Origin: an uncultured Eubacteriales bacterium
Lineage (GTDB): Bacteria; Bacillota; Clostridia; Oscillospirales; CAG-272
Length of the DNA: 64,000 nucleotides
Assembly: GCA_900546315.1 (NCBI GenBank)
Contig: URCP01000001.1
Location: 42,799 to 106,798 of the forward strand
Direction of reading: 5' to 3'
Shown one piece after another: positions 1 to 8,594 of this stretch. The notes under the pieces are model-generated. The model was given only the letters and a program-made list of their open reading frames with translations, ran no database searches and was not told where the DNA came from. The position numbers and the translations under genes were made by a program. Within the stretch, counting starts at the first letter, position 1; the number at the start of each line of letters is the position of its first letter.

Positions 1-540
1 ATCCCTCTCCCCGGAGAGATATTTCTCAACCCTCTCTGTCGGAACAACATTTCCGTCATCAAGAATGCGATTCACGTCCCGCTCGATTATCCGCCCCATG
101 GGTCCGGTCGGCGCCGCCTTCGAGAGGTCCGCGCCGGTCTTCAGCGCGAGATTCCGCGCCCTTGGTGAGATACGCAGGATATCGCCGGTTTCCTGAGCCG
201 TGGCAACAACCGCGATATCCGTCTTTTCGGTCTCCGTTTCATCTGTCTCCGTCTCGTCCGGGGTTTCCTCACATTCAGGGCAAAAAGGTGAAATGTCCTC
301 ACCTTCCTCGCCTATCACGCATACATTCTCGAGGCAGGGAACGTCGTCACCCTCCTCGGCGAAAATTCCGAGCAGGACGCCGTCGACCGGGCTCTTCTCG
401 TCAAAGCTCGATTTGTCGGTCTCATATGAGAAGAGAATGTCGCCGACCCTGACGCGGTCGCCCTCCTTCTTGTGCCACTCGGTTATGACGCAGCTCTCGA
501 CGCTCTGCCCCTGCCGCGGCATTATTACAGCGATTGCCAT
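1..540 (-). CDS. 2-oxoacid dehydrogenase E2 subunit, N-terminal part (partial)
   Basis: These are the first 180 residues of a dihydrolipoamide acyltransferase, reading leftward off the window edge. E2 receives an acyl group from E1 on a swinging lipoyl arm and passes it to CoA. Residues 1-75 form a lipoyl domain with the lipoylated lysine at residue 43 in ETDKSS. A Glu/Thr-rich linker follows (about 85-115), then a peripheral E3-binding domain (about 121-156, SPRARNLA and GPMGRIIERDV). The catalytic acyltransferase domain is outside the window, so the substrate (pyruvate, acetoin or a branched-chain acid) cannot be told. The ATG has AAAGGA 9 nt upstream. The gene starts 40 bp after the DeoR gene on the same strand, so co-transcription is likely. 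I translated this reading frame directly because it has no stop inside the window. Confidence 0.9.
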   Translation of the reverse strand, partial: MAIAVIMPRQGQSVESCVITEWHKKEGDRVRVGDILFSYETDKSSFDEKSPVDGVLLGIFAEEGDDVPCLENVCVIGEEGEDISPFCPECEETPDETETDETETEKTDIAVVATAQETGDILRISPRARNLALKTGADLSKAAPTGPMGRIIERDVNRILDDGNVVPTERVEKYLSGERD

Positions 541-580
541 AGTACTGTATCCTTTCTGTCATTATCGTTCGGACTATATG

Positions 581-1348
581 TCATCTCGCGACGATCACAT
601 CGACCCCAGACGCGATTGCCTTCGCACTGATATCCTCGGGAAGATACTCATCGGTCACTATCACATGCACCCGGTCGAACTCCGCGAACGTGTACGGGAG
701 ACAACGATTCATCTTCGAGTGATCAATAAGCACGATCACCCGCCTCGCCTTCCCGACAACCAGCCGCTTCAGCTCGCACTCCGAGTAGTTCCCGCAGGTA
801 AACCCGTCCTTCACCGACACTCCCGACGGCACGATGAACGCGAGGTCTATGTTAATATCCTCAAGGAATTTCAGCGCCTGGTTCCCGGAAATCGAAACAT
901 TGTCGCGGTTCACCATCCCGCCGACGAGATTTACAATCGGCTGGGTCTTCTTGATCAGCTCGAGCGCTATGTTCGGACCGGTCGTCGTTATCGCGTGTCT
1001 CTCGTCCGGCATCATATCCGCGAGCTTCGAGGCGGTCGTGCCGGAATCTATGAAAACCGACCGACCGGGCTCGATAAGCCCGACCGCCTTCGCGGCGATC
1101 CTTTCCTTCGCGGTCGGATTCTCGTTCATGCGGTGATGGAAGGAATCCTCAACCGAGGCGGCTATGAACTTCATAGACCTCGCTCCGCCGCGCACCTTTA
1201 TAGCGTCGCCCTTCTTCTCAAAATACTCTATGTCACGCCTCAGCGTCATGCTCGAAACATCCGGAAAGCTCTCTTCAAGCTCCCTCAGAGACAGGAACGG
1301 TTTCTCCATGAGCAGTTCCTTTATTATCGCCCTGCGGGAAGAAGTCAT
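581..1348 (-). CDS. DeoR/GlpR-family transcriptional regulator
   Basis: Sugar-phosphate-responsive repressor of the DeoR family, 255 residues. The N-terminal 55 residues form a winged helix-turn-helix (LRELEESF...SSMTLRRDIEYFEKKG, then the wing RVRGGA). The rest is the DeoR C-terminal sensor domain, which in this family binds a phosphorylated sugar, with the typical motifs DSGTT, TTGPNIA and LVGG. I chose the ATG at 1348 because GAAAGGA lies 9 nt upstream; the in-frame GTG at 1369 and ATG at 1357 have no well-placed ribosome binding site. The E2 gene follows after 40 bp, so the regulator probably controls its own operon, which includes a lipoyl-dependent complex. A palindrome in its leader is a candidate autoregulatory operator. 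The effector is unknown. Confidence 0.88.
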   Translation of the reverse strand: MTSSRRAIIKELLMEKPFLSLRELEESFPDVSSMTLRRDIEYFEKKGDAIKVRGGARSMKFIAASVEDSFHHRMNENPTAKERIAAKAVGLIEPGRSVFIDSGTTASKLADMMPDERHAITTTGPNIALELIKKTQPIVNLVGGMVNRDNVSISGNQALKFLEDINIDLAFIVPSGVSVKDGFTCGNYSECELKRLVVGKARRVIVLIDHSKMNRCLPYTFAEFDRVHVIVTDEYLPEDISAKAIASGVDVIVAR

Positions 1349-1380
1349 CAGTTTCATTCCTTTCTTCACATTTTAAGATC

Positions 1381-1405
1381 AATTTAACATTTTCTCAGTT
1401 AAATT
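1381..1405. promoter_or_regulatory. Palindrome in the deoR leader, candidate operator
   Basis: Perfect inverted repeat AATTTAAC-N9-GTTAAATT lying between the predicted transcription start and the deoR start codon. DeoR-family repressors often bind such sites and repress themselves. Binding is inference. Confidence 0.45.
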
Positions 1406-1423
1406 TCACACTGTACGCTTTAT

Positions 1424-1452
1424 ATTGTAACATATTAACCGTATTTTGTCAA
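1424..1452 (-). promoter_or_regulatory. Promoter of deoR-E2 operon
   Basis: The minus strand reads TTGACA, 17 bp, TACAAT, about 75 bp upstream of the deoR start. Confidence 0.65.
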
Positions 1453-1523
1453 TGCGATTCCGAAATATTTTTTGAAAAATTTTATTAACCCGGTGCCAAA
1501 TTTGTTGCGTTTTTGTAAACAAG

Positions 1524-1562
1524 CAAAAAAAAGGGCTGTCCGACAAATGCCGTACAGCCCTG
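1524..1562 (-). terminator. Rho-independent terminator after folD
   Basis: Stem AGGGCTGT/ACAGCCCT with a 13-nt loop. It is followed on the minus strand by a run of eight T, just past the folD stop. Confidence 0.8.
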
Positions 1563-1577
1563 TTTTTCGTTATGCGC

Positions 1578-2432
1578 TCAGATTATCCCCGCGTGCTTCT
1601 TCGCGCTCGTCAGCGTGTTGCGCAGAAGCATCGTTATCGTCATCGGTCCGACGCCGCCGGGGACAGGCGTTATGTAGGACGCCTTCGGCTCGACCGTGGC
1701 GAAATCCACGTCTCCGGTGAGCTTTCCGTCAGCCTTGCGGTTCATGCCGACGTCTATCACGACCGCGCCGTCCTTCACCATGTCGCCGGTGATGAAATCA
1801 GCCTTGCCTATCGCCACGACGAGTATATCCGCGCGGCGGGTGACCTCCGCGAGATCCTTCGTGCGGGAATGGCAGATCGTCACGGTACCGTTCGCGTGGA
1901 GCAGGAGCATCGCCTGCGGCTTGCCGACGATATTGCTGCGTCCGACGACGACGCACTCTTTACCGGACACGTCGATCCCGCTCTTCTCAAGAAGAACCAT
2001 GACGCCCGCGGGAGTACACGGCAGGAAATCGTAATTTCCGATCATTATCTTGCCGACATTCGACGGATGGAACGCGTCGACGTCCTTCTTCGGGTCGATA
2101 TTTGCGATTATGACCTCGTCGTCAAGATGCTCCGGCAGAGGGAGCTGGACAAGGATGCCGTGAATATTGACATCCTCATTGAGCTTTTTCACAAGCGCGA
2201 GAAGCTCCTCCTCGGTTGTCTCCTCCGGGAGCTCGAAGACCTCGGAGCGGAAGCCGACCTCCTCGCACGCCTTCTTCTTGTTTCGCACATATACCTGCGA
2301 CGCCGGATCGGTTCCGACTATCACGACCGCGAGACCGGGGATGATGCCTTTTTTCTTCAGTTCCGCGCACTCGGCGGCGATCTCCGCCCTTACTTCCTTC
2401 GCAATCTGTTTTCCGTCAATTATCTTTGCCAC
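1578..2432 (-). CDS. folD: Bifunctional methylenetetrahydrofolate dehydrogenase/cyclohydrolase FolD
   Basis: Cytosolic one-carbon enzyme that interconverts 5,10-methylene-, 5,10-methenyl- and 10-formyl-tetrahydrofolate using NADP. At 284 residues it has the normal family length. The two signature blocks are present: [12 protein letters not shown] in the substrate-binding part and [11 protein letters not shown] in the Rossmann-fold cofactor part. It begins [14 protein letters not shown], as is usual for FolD. It lies 15 bp downstream of lgt on the same strand and is followed by a strong terminator, so it is the last gene of a yfmF-yfmH-lgt-folD run. It may supply formyl-THF for the purine pathway, whose intermediate ZTP is sensed elsewhere in this window. 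Confidence 0.96.
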   Translation of the reverse strand: MAKIIDGKQIAKEVRAEIAAECAELKKKGIIPGLAVVIVGTDPASQVYVRNKKKACEEVGFRSEVFELPEETTEEELLALVKKLNEDVNIHGILVQLPLPEHLDDEVIIANIDPKKDVDAFHPSNVGKIMIGNYDFLPCTPAGVMVLLEKSGIDVSGKECVVVGRSNIVGKPQAMLLLHANGTVTICHSRTKDLAEVTRRADILVVAIGKADFITGDMVKDGAVVIDVGMNRKADGKLTGDVDFATVEPKASYITPVPGGVGPMTITMLLRNTLTSAKKHAGII

Positions 2433-2447
2433 TTTGTATTTCTCCTG

Positions 2448-3472
2448 TTATTTGTCGGTATCGTCGTCAGTCTCGTCGTCTGACGCATCATCGTCGTTCT
2501 TTTCCGGTTTTTCGTCGAACGGGTCGGGCGTCGTGTCGTCGGAGGGAGCGCTCTCACCGTCCGCCTTTTCGACAGTCTTCACGGTGAAGTTCTCTTTTCC
2601 GGAGGACGCCGTACCGTTCAGGATATCGTGATCGGCGGAATAGACGCGCTCATACTCCGCGTCGTCGAGAGCCCTGTCCTTCGCACGGATGTTGCCGATT
2701 ATCAGGAAGACAACGCCGAATATGAAGCAGAGCGCTCCGACCACCTGCGACACGCGGATTGTCTCACCGAACACCGACTTCATAAAATACAGGCTGTCGG
2801 TGCGGAGCCCCTCGATGAAGAAACGTCCGAAGCCATACCACGTGATATAGGAGAGCACAATCTGCCCGTTGAACCTCTTCTTTTTATAGAAGCACATGAT
2901 GAGGATGAAGCCGAGAAGATTCCAGAGCGACTCATAGAGGAAAGTCGGGTGATAGTACTTCGTGACGGTCGAGCCAGCGTACATTATGCCCATTCTCCAC
3001 GGGAGCTTCGTCTCAACGCCGTGCGCCTCGGCGTTTGTGAAATTGCCCCATCTGCCGATGGCCTGTCCGATCATGACGCCGGGAGCGACCATGTCGAGCA
3101 TCTTCGCCGGGTTTATCTTCTTTACCTTCGCGACGACGTATATCGTTATCGTCCCGGCGATGACGCCGCCGTAGATCGCGAGTCCGCCGTTGCGGACGTT
3201 TATGAATGGTAGTCCTCGAGCTTCATCAGCACATAGTAGAGTCTCGCGCCGATCATCGAGAAGATAATCAGGAATATCGCGAGGTCGAGCACGTCGTCGG
3301 TCTTTATCTTCTCGAACTTTGCGTTGTGAAGCGCGACGAAGAAACCGACCGCCATGGCACAGGTGATGATTATCCCGTACCACATGATATCGAACCCGAA
3401 TATCGAGAACGCGACCGGGTTCACGTTGAACCCGTCTATCCCGAGCCCGGGGAATGAAATTACATTGCTCAT
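2448..3472 (-). pseudogene. lgt: Prolipoprotein diacylglyceryl transferase Lgt, frame broken
   Basis: Lgt moves diacylglycerol from phosphatidylglycerol to the lipobox cysteine of prelipoproteins in the membrane. The gene is split over two frames. Residues 1-90 (MSNVISFPGLG to MKLEDYHS) run from 3472 to a TAA at 3200. The rest (from about FINVRNGGLAIYGG, through GRWGNFTNAEAHG and WYGFGRFFIEGLR) continues in another frame to 2448. The join lies at about 3199-3215. Compared with usual Lgt spacing between YY and NGG, a few residues may also be missing. The C-terminus is an unusual Asp/Glu/Ser-rich tail of about 70 residues. GGAGG precedes the start, which overlaps the yfmH stop as ATGA. At least seven lipoproteins in this window need Lgt, so a sequencing or assembly error, or a second copy, is more likely than true loss. 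Confidence 0.85.
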
Positions 3473-4764
3473 TTATTAACCTCCAAAGGGTTTACAACAG
3501 ACATGGAATAGTATTCAGGTCTGAACGCGTCGTTCAGCAGCTTTGTCACATCGCCAATCGTCACGTTCTTTATAACATCCACATAGTCGAGAAGATCTCC
3601 GTCATCTATCTTGTAGTTCAGGAAGTAGTTCGCGATATCCTCGGTCGAGTCGAAGCACTTGACCATCGACGCGTAGAGAGCGCGCTTCGAGCGGTCGAAA
3701 TCCTCCGCGGAAATGCCGTTTTTCTTCGTGTCCTCAACGCAGCTGACGAAGCGGTCGTACACCGCCTTCGGGTCGCGGCTCTCGCCGAACAAGGCATTAA
3801 ACGAGTAGCTGTGGTTGATCTCCCAGCTGACATCGAACTGGCTTGAGAGCAGCCCCTCCTCGTACAGCTTGTTGTAGAACTCCCCGGACTTCCCGAACAG
3901 GACATCGTTCAGAATCTCCGCCTCGGCGTACTTCTTCATGCGCTCGTAACCGTCGGACGGAATGTCGATATCCTTGATTCCGATGCCGAAGAGCGGCTTT
4001 GAGACCTGCATCGCCTTCTCGGCGTAAGGCTTGTACACATCCGCTTTCTCAACCGGGTAATCGCGGATGATGTCGACCGGCGCCTGCTTCTTCAGGACCT
4101 TGTCGCAGACCTCGTTCACCTCGTCGACCGTGACGTCACCGCAGACTATCAGCATCATGTTCGACAGATTATAGAACACCCTGTAGCACTCATAGAGGAT
4201 ATCCGCCGTGATATGCGAGATCGACTCGACCGTTCCGGCGACGTTTATTCTGACATTGTGCTTCTCATACAGGCTCTCAAGGAGCATCTGGTACATACTT
4301 CTGAACGGGTGGTCGTCGTACATGCGTATCTCCTGAGCGATTATCCCCTGCTCTTTCTCGACCGTCTCCGACGTGAAATACGGGGTCGTCACGAAGTCGA
4401 GCAGGATCTCAAGGTTCTCCTTGAAGCAGGACGTGCAGGAGAACAGATACGCCGTCATGTTGGTCGAGGTGTAGGCGTTCGCGTTCGCGCCGAATCTCGC
4501 GAAACGTTCGAAAGTATCCTCGCCGTTCGGGTTCTCGAACATCTTATGCTCGAGATAATGCGCGATACCGTCCGGAACTGTCGTGAATTCCTTGTCACCG
4601 GCGAGCCTGAACCTGCTGTCTATCGAGCCGTACCTCGTCGCGAAGAGCGCGTAGGATGTCGAGAGCTTTTTCGGGAAGACATAGACAGGAAGTCCGCTCT
4701 CATGCGTGTATTCGTAGTATTCTTCTTTCAGGAAATCGTTTCTTTTAGTCTTGTATTCAGGCAT
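3469..4764 (-). CDS. yfmH: M16-family zinc peptidase, YfmH type
   Basis: Pitrilysin/M16 peptidase of 431 residues. The inverted zinc-binding motif HYLEH (residues 69-73) is intact, and a downstream glutamate in IIAQEIRMYDDHP supplies the third ligand. In Bacillota the YfmF/YfmH pair is annotated as involved in elongation factor P modification (5-aminopentanolylation). M16 enzymes work as an active plus an inactive subunit, and this is the active one. I chose the ATG at 4764 because AAGGAG sits 9 nt upstream; the upstream in-frame ATG (4773) directly abuts that site. It overlaps yfmF by 8 nt and lgt by 4 nt (ATGA), which suggests translational coupling. Confidence 0.88.
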   Translation of the reverse strand: MPEYKTKRNDFLKEEYYEYTHESGLPVYVFPKKLSTSYALFATRYGSIDSRFRLAGDKEFTTVPDGIAHYLEHKMFENPNGEDTFERFARFGANANAYTSTNMTAYLFSCTSCFKENLEILLDFVTTPYFTSETVEKEQGIIAQEIRMYDDHPFRSMYQMLLESLYEKHNVRINVAGTVESISHITADILYECYRVFYNLSNMMLIVCGDVTVDEVNEVCDKVLKKQAPVDIIRDYPVEKADVYKPYAEKAMQVSKPLFGIGIKDIDIPSDGYERMKKYAEAEILNDVLFGKSGEFYNKLYEEGLLSSQFDVSWEINHSYSFNALFGESRDPKAVYDRFVSCVEDTKKNGISAEDFDRSKRALYASMVKCFDSTEDIANYFLNYKIDDGDLLDYVDVIKNVTIGDVTKLLNDAFRPEYYSMSVVNPLEVNK

Positions 4765-6061
4765 CCTCTTCATCTCCTTCGCTCCCGTCGCCCTTCAGCG
4801 TGCCTCTCAGGAAGTAGACCGTGTCGACCGCTGACTTTTTTGCGGCAGCGATTATCTCGTCCTTCGTCACAACCGACAGGCGCTCCGAAACGTCGTCCGG
4901 GGCTCCGCCGACGCCCGCGAGCATACGGCCGAGATACCAGCTCTCGAGCCCTCTCGCGCTGTCGGACAGCTCTCTGTAGCTGTTGACGAGACCGAGATAA
5001 GCGCTTCTCATCTCTTCCTCGGTGAACTCCCCGCGGCGCACCGCCTCGAGCTGATCGTTTATCGCTGTCTCCGCGACCTCGCGGTTCTCCACCTCGATGC
5101 CCGACTGAACGAACAAAAGCCCCTTGTAGGAATCCGGAGAGCTCGAGCAGTAGTAGCACAGGCTCATCTTCTCGCGCACGTTCATAAACAGCTTCGACGT
5201 CACCCCGCCGCCGAAAATCTCGTTGAACATCAGCATCGCGGGATAATCCGGGTCGTGCAGCGTCACGCCGTAGCGCATGCCTATGACGAGCTTGCCCTGA
5301 TTCACCGGCATATCCTCGTCGATGCGCTTCACGTCCGACACCGCGCGGACAATCTCCGGCGCGGGAACGCTTATGATATCGCGCTCAAGACCGGCAAATA
5401 CCGCTCTCAGCTTTTCCGCGAGCCTGTCCTCGTCGGTCTGACCGACGAAGAATATCTCTATCGGGTAATGCTTCAGCGCGTATCTGTACCGGGCATAGAG
5501 CGATTCCGGCGTTATCGCCTGAACGTCTCCGATAGTTCCGTTCTCGGACAACCCGTAGCGCTCGCCGCGGCACATCTCCTCGGTGCAGCGCTTCTTCGCG
5601 TAGTACGCCTTGTTGTTGATGTTCGCGTTTATCGCGTCGATCAGGTTGTTCTTCTCGCTCTCCGTGTAGGCGGCGTCGAAAGCCGCGCCGTCCGTCACCG
5701 GATTGAGCAGTATATCGCCCACGATTCCGACGATCTCCGAGAGCAGATCCTCCCCCTCGAGCGCGTAGCAGTTGTCGAGCACTCCGGCGCAGATTCCGAA
5801 CACCTGCGCCTCCCCGCGCTTCTGGTTGCGGGAAGAGAGCCCGGCGTCGTAGAGATAGTCGAGCTTTTTGTTTATATCCGCCATCGTGGGATATGTCTCG
5901 CATCCGCGAAGCAGTACCGACGGTATCAGCGCGTTCGCGGCGGCGGTTTCCTTGTCGAGCGGAGAGATGAAGTTCACCGACAGAAAGTTCGTCTTGAACT
6001 TTCCGGTCGAAAGACAGGTGAGACCTATCCCCTCCGCGATCTTCCTTTTTTCGAGTCCCAT
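4757..6061 (-). CDS. yfmF: M16-family peptidase-like protein, YfmF type (non-catalytic)
   Basis: A 434-residue M16-fold protein that is the partner of YfmH. Where active members carry HxxEH it has LIPSVLLRGCETYP, so it cannot bind zinc and is expected to be the structural or substrate-gripping half of a heterodimer. It ends in a short acidic tail and its stop overlaps the yfmH start region. AGGAGG lies 6 nt before the ATG. The order yfmF-yfmH-lgt is a familiar Clostridia arrangement. The link to EF-P modification comes from family annotation; nothing in the sequence itself shows it. Confidence 0.85.
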   Translation of the reverse strand: MGLEKRKIAEGIGLTCLSTGKFKTNFLSVNFISPLDKETAAANALIPSVLLRGCETYPTMADINKKLDYLYDAGLSSRNQKRGEAQVFGICAGVLDNCYALEGEDLLSEIVGIVGDILLNPVTDGAAFDAAYTESEKNNLIDAINANINNKAYYAKKRCTEEMCRGERYGLSENGTIGDVQAITPESLYARYRYALKHYPIEIFFVGQTDEDRLAEKLRAVFAGLERDIISVPAPEIVRAVSDVKRIDEDMPVNQGKLVIGMRYGVTLHDPDYPAMLMFNEIFGGGVTSKLFMNVREKMSLCYYCSSSPDSYKGLLFVQSGIEVENREVAETAINDQLEAVRRGEFTEEEMRSAYLGLVNSYRELSDSARGLESWYLGRMLAGVGGAPDDVSERLSVVTKDEIIAAAKKSAVDTVYFLRGTLKGDGSEGDEEDA

Positions 6062-6188
6062 TGACTTCCTCCTGAGTCGCGCCGCGCTGCGGCGGCGTTT
6101 TATACATTATTACTATTGTACACCACCTTGGGATGTATTTCAATCATTCCCGCGGCAAATTTTCAAAAATGTTACTCTTAGGACAGTA

Positions 6189-8468
6189 TTATCCGCTTTG
6201 CCGCCTGAAATTCATGCGCAGCGTCCCGGCGGGCATCATAACGCCGTTCATTTCCGAAAGCTCCGGCGAGAGCGTGAACGCCTTTCCGGAAAAGCCATCC
6301 GGAAGGCTCTTTATCTTCGGTCCGTGCGAGCCGAAGATCACGATATCCGACTTTATCCCGCCGGAGTCCGGGCTCTCCCAGAGCGCCGCGCCCTCGTAGA
6401 GCAGTTCAGCGTCACCGATATCAAAGCGAAGCCCGATCAGCGGATGGACAGAGCGCTTTATATAAGACGTCCCGAACAACGTGAGACGAACACCGTCTAT
6501 ATCTATCTCCGCGTCGGACGGTCTTGGGAAGAACATGACCTCCGCGCCGTATTCATCGGCGACCGCGCGGATATCCTCGGCATACCCTGTCTCTTCCTCG
6601 TCCAAAGGCTCCGGGAGTATGATCGTTCTTACCATTCTCCGGGCGCAGAGTCTTGCGAGCGAATAAGCGTGGCGGCGGTGAAGATGAGTCAGGACGCACG
6701 CCTCGACCTCGGTCTGTCGCATATTTCTGAGTTCATCGCAGGTCGTGTACATGAGGGTTGTGTTCCCGTTCGTTATGTCGACAACATAGCCACGTCCGGA
6801 GACCGTCATGACGAACACGTCGTTCGTCGGCGTGCCGAGCCAGCTGACAGGAACATCATCAAGCGTCACGACGCCGTATATCCCGACGCCGCCGAGATAG
6901 ACAAGTGACGCCGCGCAGAACGGAATCAGCACGTACAGCCAGCTTTTAACGTTCTTCACCATCATGACAATAATAACGACGGCGAAGATAAGAATGATCG
7001 GCAGGGCGAACGGGTACTCGAGCGAAACAAGCGACCTCGCCCGCGACATGAATGAAGATACGCTCCCGATCAGCTTTGTGATAAGACTGATGATCAGCCC
7101 GAGCCGCCCGGCGAGCAGCCTGAACCCCGCCGCCGAAAATATCAGCTGCGGAATGAGAAGCCATATGAGCGCCTCACAAATCGGCGTGAGCAAAAGCGAA
7201 GCCGGAACGGTCAGCAGCGAGACCTCGCCGAAATACGCCATCTGTAGCGGTATCAGAAATATCACGGCGCCGACCGCCGCGAAAACGCCGGTGATGACGA
7301 GACTGACTTTCTTCAGAAAAGGATGCTTTCTGTAGTGTCCGCCAAGCCGCCTCGAGCAGAAGCGCGACGCGTCCGCGGTGAACAGGACGACACCGAGAGT
7401 TGACGTGAACGACATCATGAATCCGATATCATATATAGCCGCCGGGTCAAAAAGCAATATCCCGGCACCGGCGATGAAAAGCGCGGTGATCCTGTCCTTT
7501 CCCCGCCGGAAAAGGAACGCCGTCTCTGCGATAACACACATTATTCCCGCTCTCAGCGCCGAATACGGACATCCGGTAAGGATCAGGAACAGCACTATGA
7601 AGACCGACGTTACGACGATCCGCGCCCGTCTCGGTATTCTGAGCTTCAGCAGAACAGCGCCGAGTATTCCGCAGATTATAGTCAGATGCAGACCGCTCAG
7701 CGCCAGAAGGTGCGACGCGCCGATACGCGAGAAGTCTCGTCTCATGACCGCCGGCTCGTTCCTGACCCCGAGCAGCAGCGCGCCGGCGAGCCCCGCGCTG
7801 TCACGGTCGAGATAGAGCGAGAGCGCCGCGCTCAGTCTGCCGCGCAGCTCCGACATAAAAACAGAAAATCCGTGTGTTTCGCCCGTAATCTCAACACGTC
7901 CCGCCTCGCAGGCGAACAGCCATCCGGACGCTGCCATCTCACCTTCTTCCATTCCGTATATCGCGAACACTTCGCCGAGCGGCGAGAACCTGACCTGTCC
8001 GGATATGACGTCGCCCCTCTGAAGACCAAGCGGAGTGTCGGTGAACATGAGTCCGGATGTGCGTTTCGCGCCGCCGTTCAGGCTTTTCAGGCGCACTGTG
8101 TAGGTCGCTCCGTATCCGGTCTCGCGGCGGATATCGGTCACAACGGCTGTTATCTCGTCCGGGTAATCGCCCTCATCCATGACAAAGTCATCGTAGAAAT
8201 AAATCCGGTCCCACAGAATGACAGCCGAGAGCACCATAAGCGCGCACCCAATGCCGGTCAGAAGCGCGAACGCCGGAGCCCTTACCCCGCTGATAAGCGC
8301 GCCCGGTCTGAATTTCCGGAAAAACAGAAATGCCCCGATTCCGGCGACAACACAGAAGGTGAGCAGGCAAACACGCAAGACCATAACCGGCACAAAAGAA
8401 GCCGCCGCGGACATAGCTATACAAAGGCTCAGCGCCAATGCGAGCGGTCTGCGGCGGTAGAAATTCAT
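6189..8468 (-). CDS. comEC: ComEC/Rec2-family DNA-uptake channel protein
   Basis: Polytopic membrane protein of 759 residues that in naturally competent bacteria forms the channel carrying single-stranded DNA inward. It has N-terminal membrane segments (about 8-75), a DUF4131-like extracytoplasmic part (about 75-215), the Competence domain with many helices (about 220-500; GALLLGVRNE and ALSGLHLTIICGILG are typical), and a C-terminal beta-lactamase-like domain (about 540-755). In that last domain the metal motif HxHxDH reads HLHRRH, so the catalytic Asp is replaced by Arg and the nuclease-like domain may be inactive. AAAGGA lies 9 nt before the ATG. No other competence gene is in the window. 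Confidence 0.9.
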   Translation of the reverse strand: MNFYRRRPLALALSLCIAMSAAASFVPVMVLRVCLLTFCVVAGIGAFLFFRKFRPGALISGVRAPAFALLTGIGCALMVLSAVILWDRIYFYDDFVMDEGDYPDEITAVVTDIRRETGYGATYTVRLKSLNGGAKRTSGLMFTDTPLGLQRGDVISGQVRFSPLGEVFAIYGMEEGEMAASGWLFACEAGRVEITGETHGFSVFMSELRGRLSAALSLYLDRDSAGLAGALLLGVRNEPAVMRRDFSRIGASHLLALSGLHLTIICGILGAVLLKLRIPRRARIVVTSVFIVLFLILTGCPYSALRAGIMCVIAETAFLFRRGKDRITALFIAGAGILLFDPAAIYDIGFMMSFTSTLGVVLFTADASRFCSRRLGGHYRKHPFLKKVSLVITGVFAAVGAVIFLIPLQMAYFGEVSLLTVPASLLLTPICEALIWLLIPQLIFSAAGFRLLAGRLGLIISLITKLIGSVSSFMSRARSLVSLEYPFALPIILIFAVVIIVMMVKNVKSWLYVLIPFCAASLVYLGGVGIYGVVTLDDVPVSWLGTPTNDVFVMTVSGRGYVVDITNGNTTLMYTTCDELRNMRQTEVEACVLTHLHRRHAYSLARLCARRMVRTIILPEPLDEEETGYAEDIRAVADEYGAEVMFFPRPSDAEIDIDGVRLTLFGTSYIKRSVHPLIGLRFDIGDAELLYEGAALWESPDSGGIKSDIVIFGSHGPKIKSLPDGFSGKAFTLSPELSEMNGVMMPAGTLRMNFRRQSG

Positions 8469-8543
8469 GGCGTGACGTCCTTTCGGTGATGTTTTGGTTC
8501 AGGGTGAACGGCAGTTCATAAAACTGCGCTGTCCGTTTACTCC

Positions 8544-8572
8544 ATTTTATCACCACAGGGGCGCTTTGTCAA
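8544..8572 (-). promoter_or_regulatory. Promoter of comEC
   Basis: The minus strand reads TTGACA, 17 bp, TAAAAT, 76 bp before the start codon. Confidence 0.55.
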
Positions 8573-8594
8573 GGTTTTCTGTCAAATTATTTGT

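Noticed and set aside
200..1387. Long open frame on the plus strand opposite the DeoR gene
   Set aside because: It is an antisense shadow caused by high-GC codon bias; the minus-strand DeoR and E2 frames have clear domains and ribosome binding sites.
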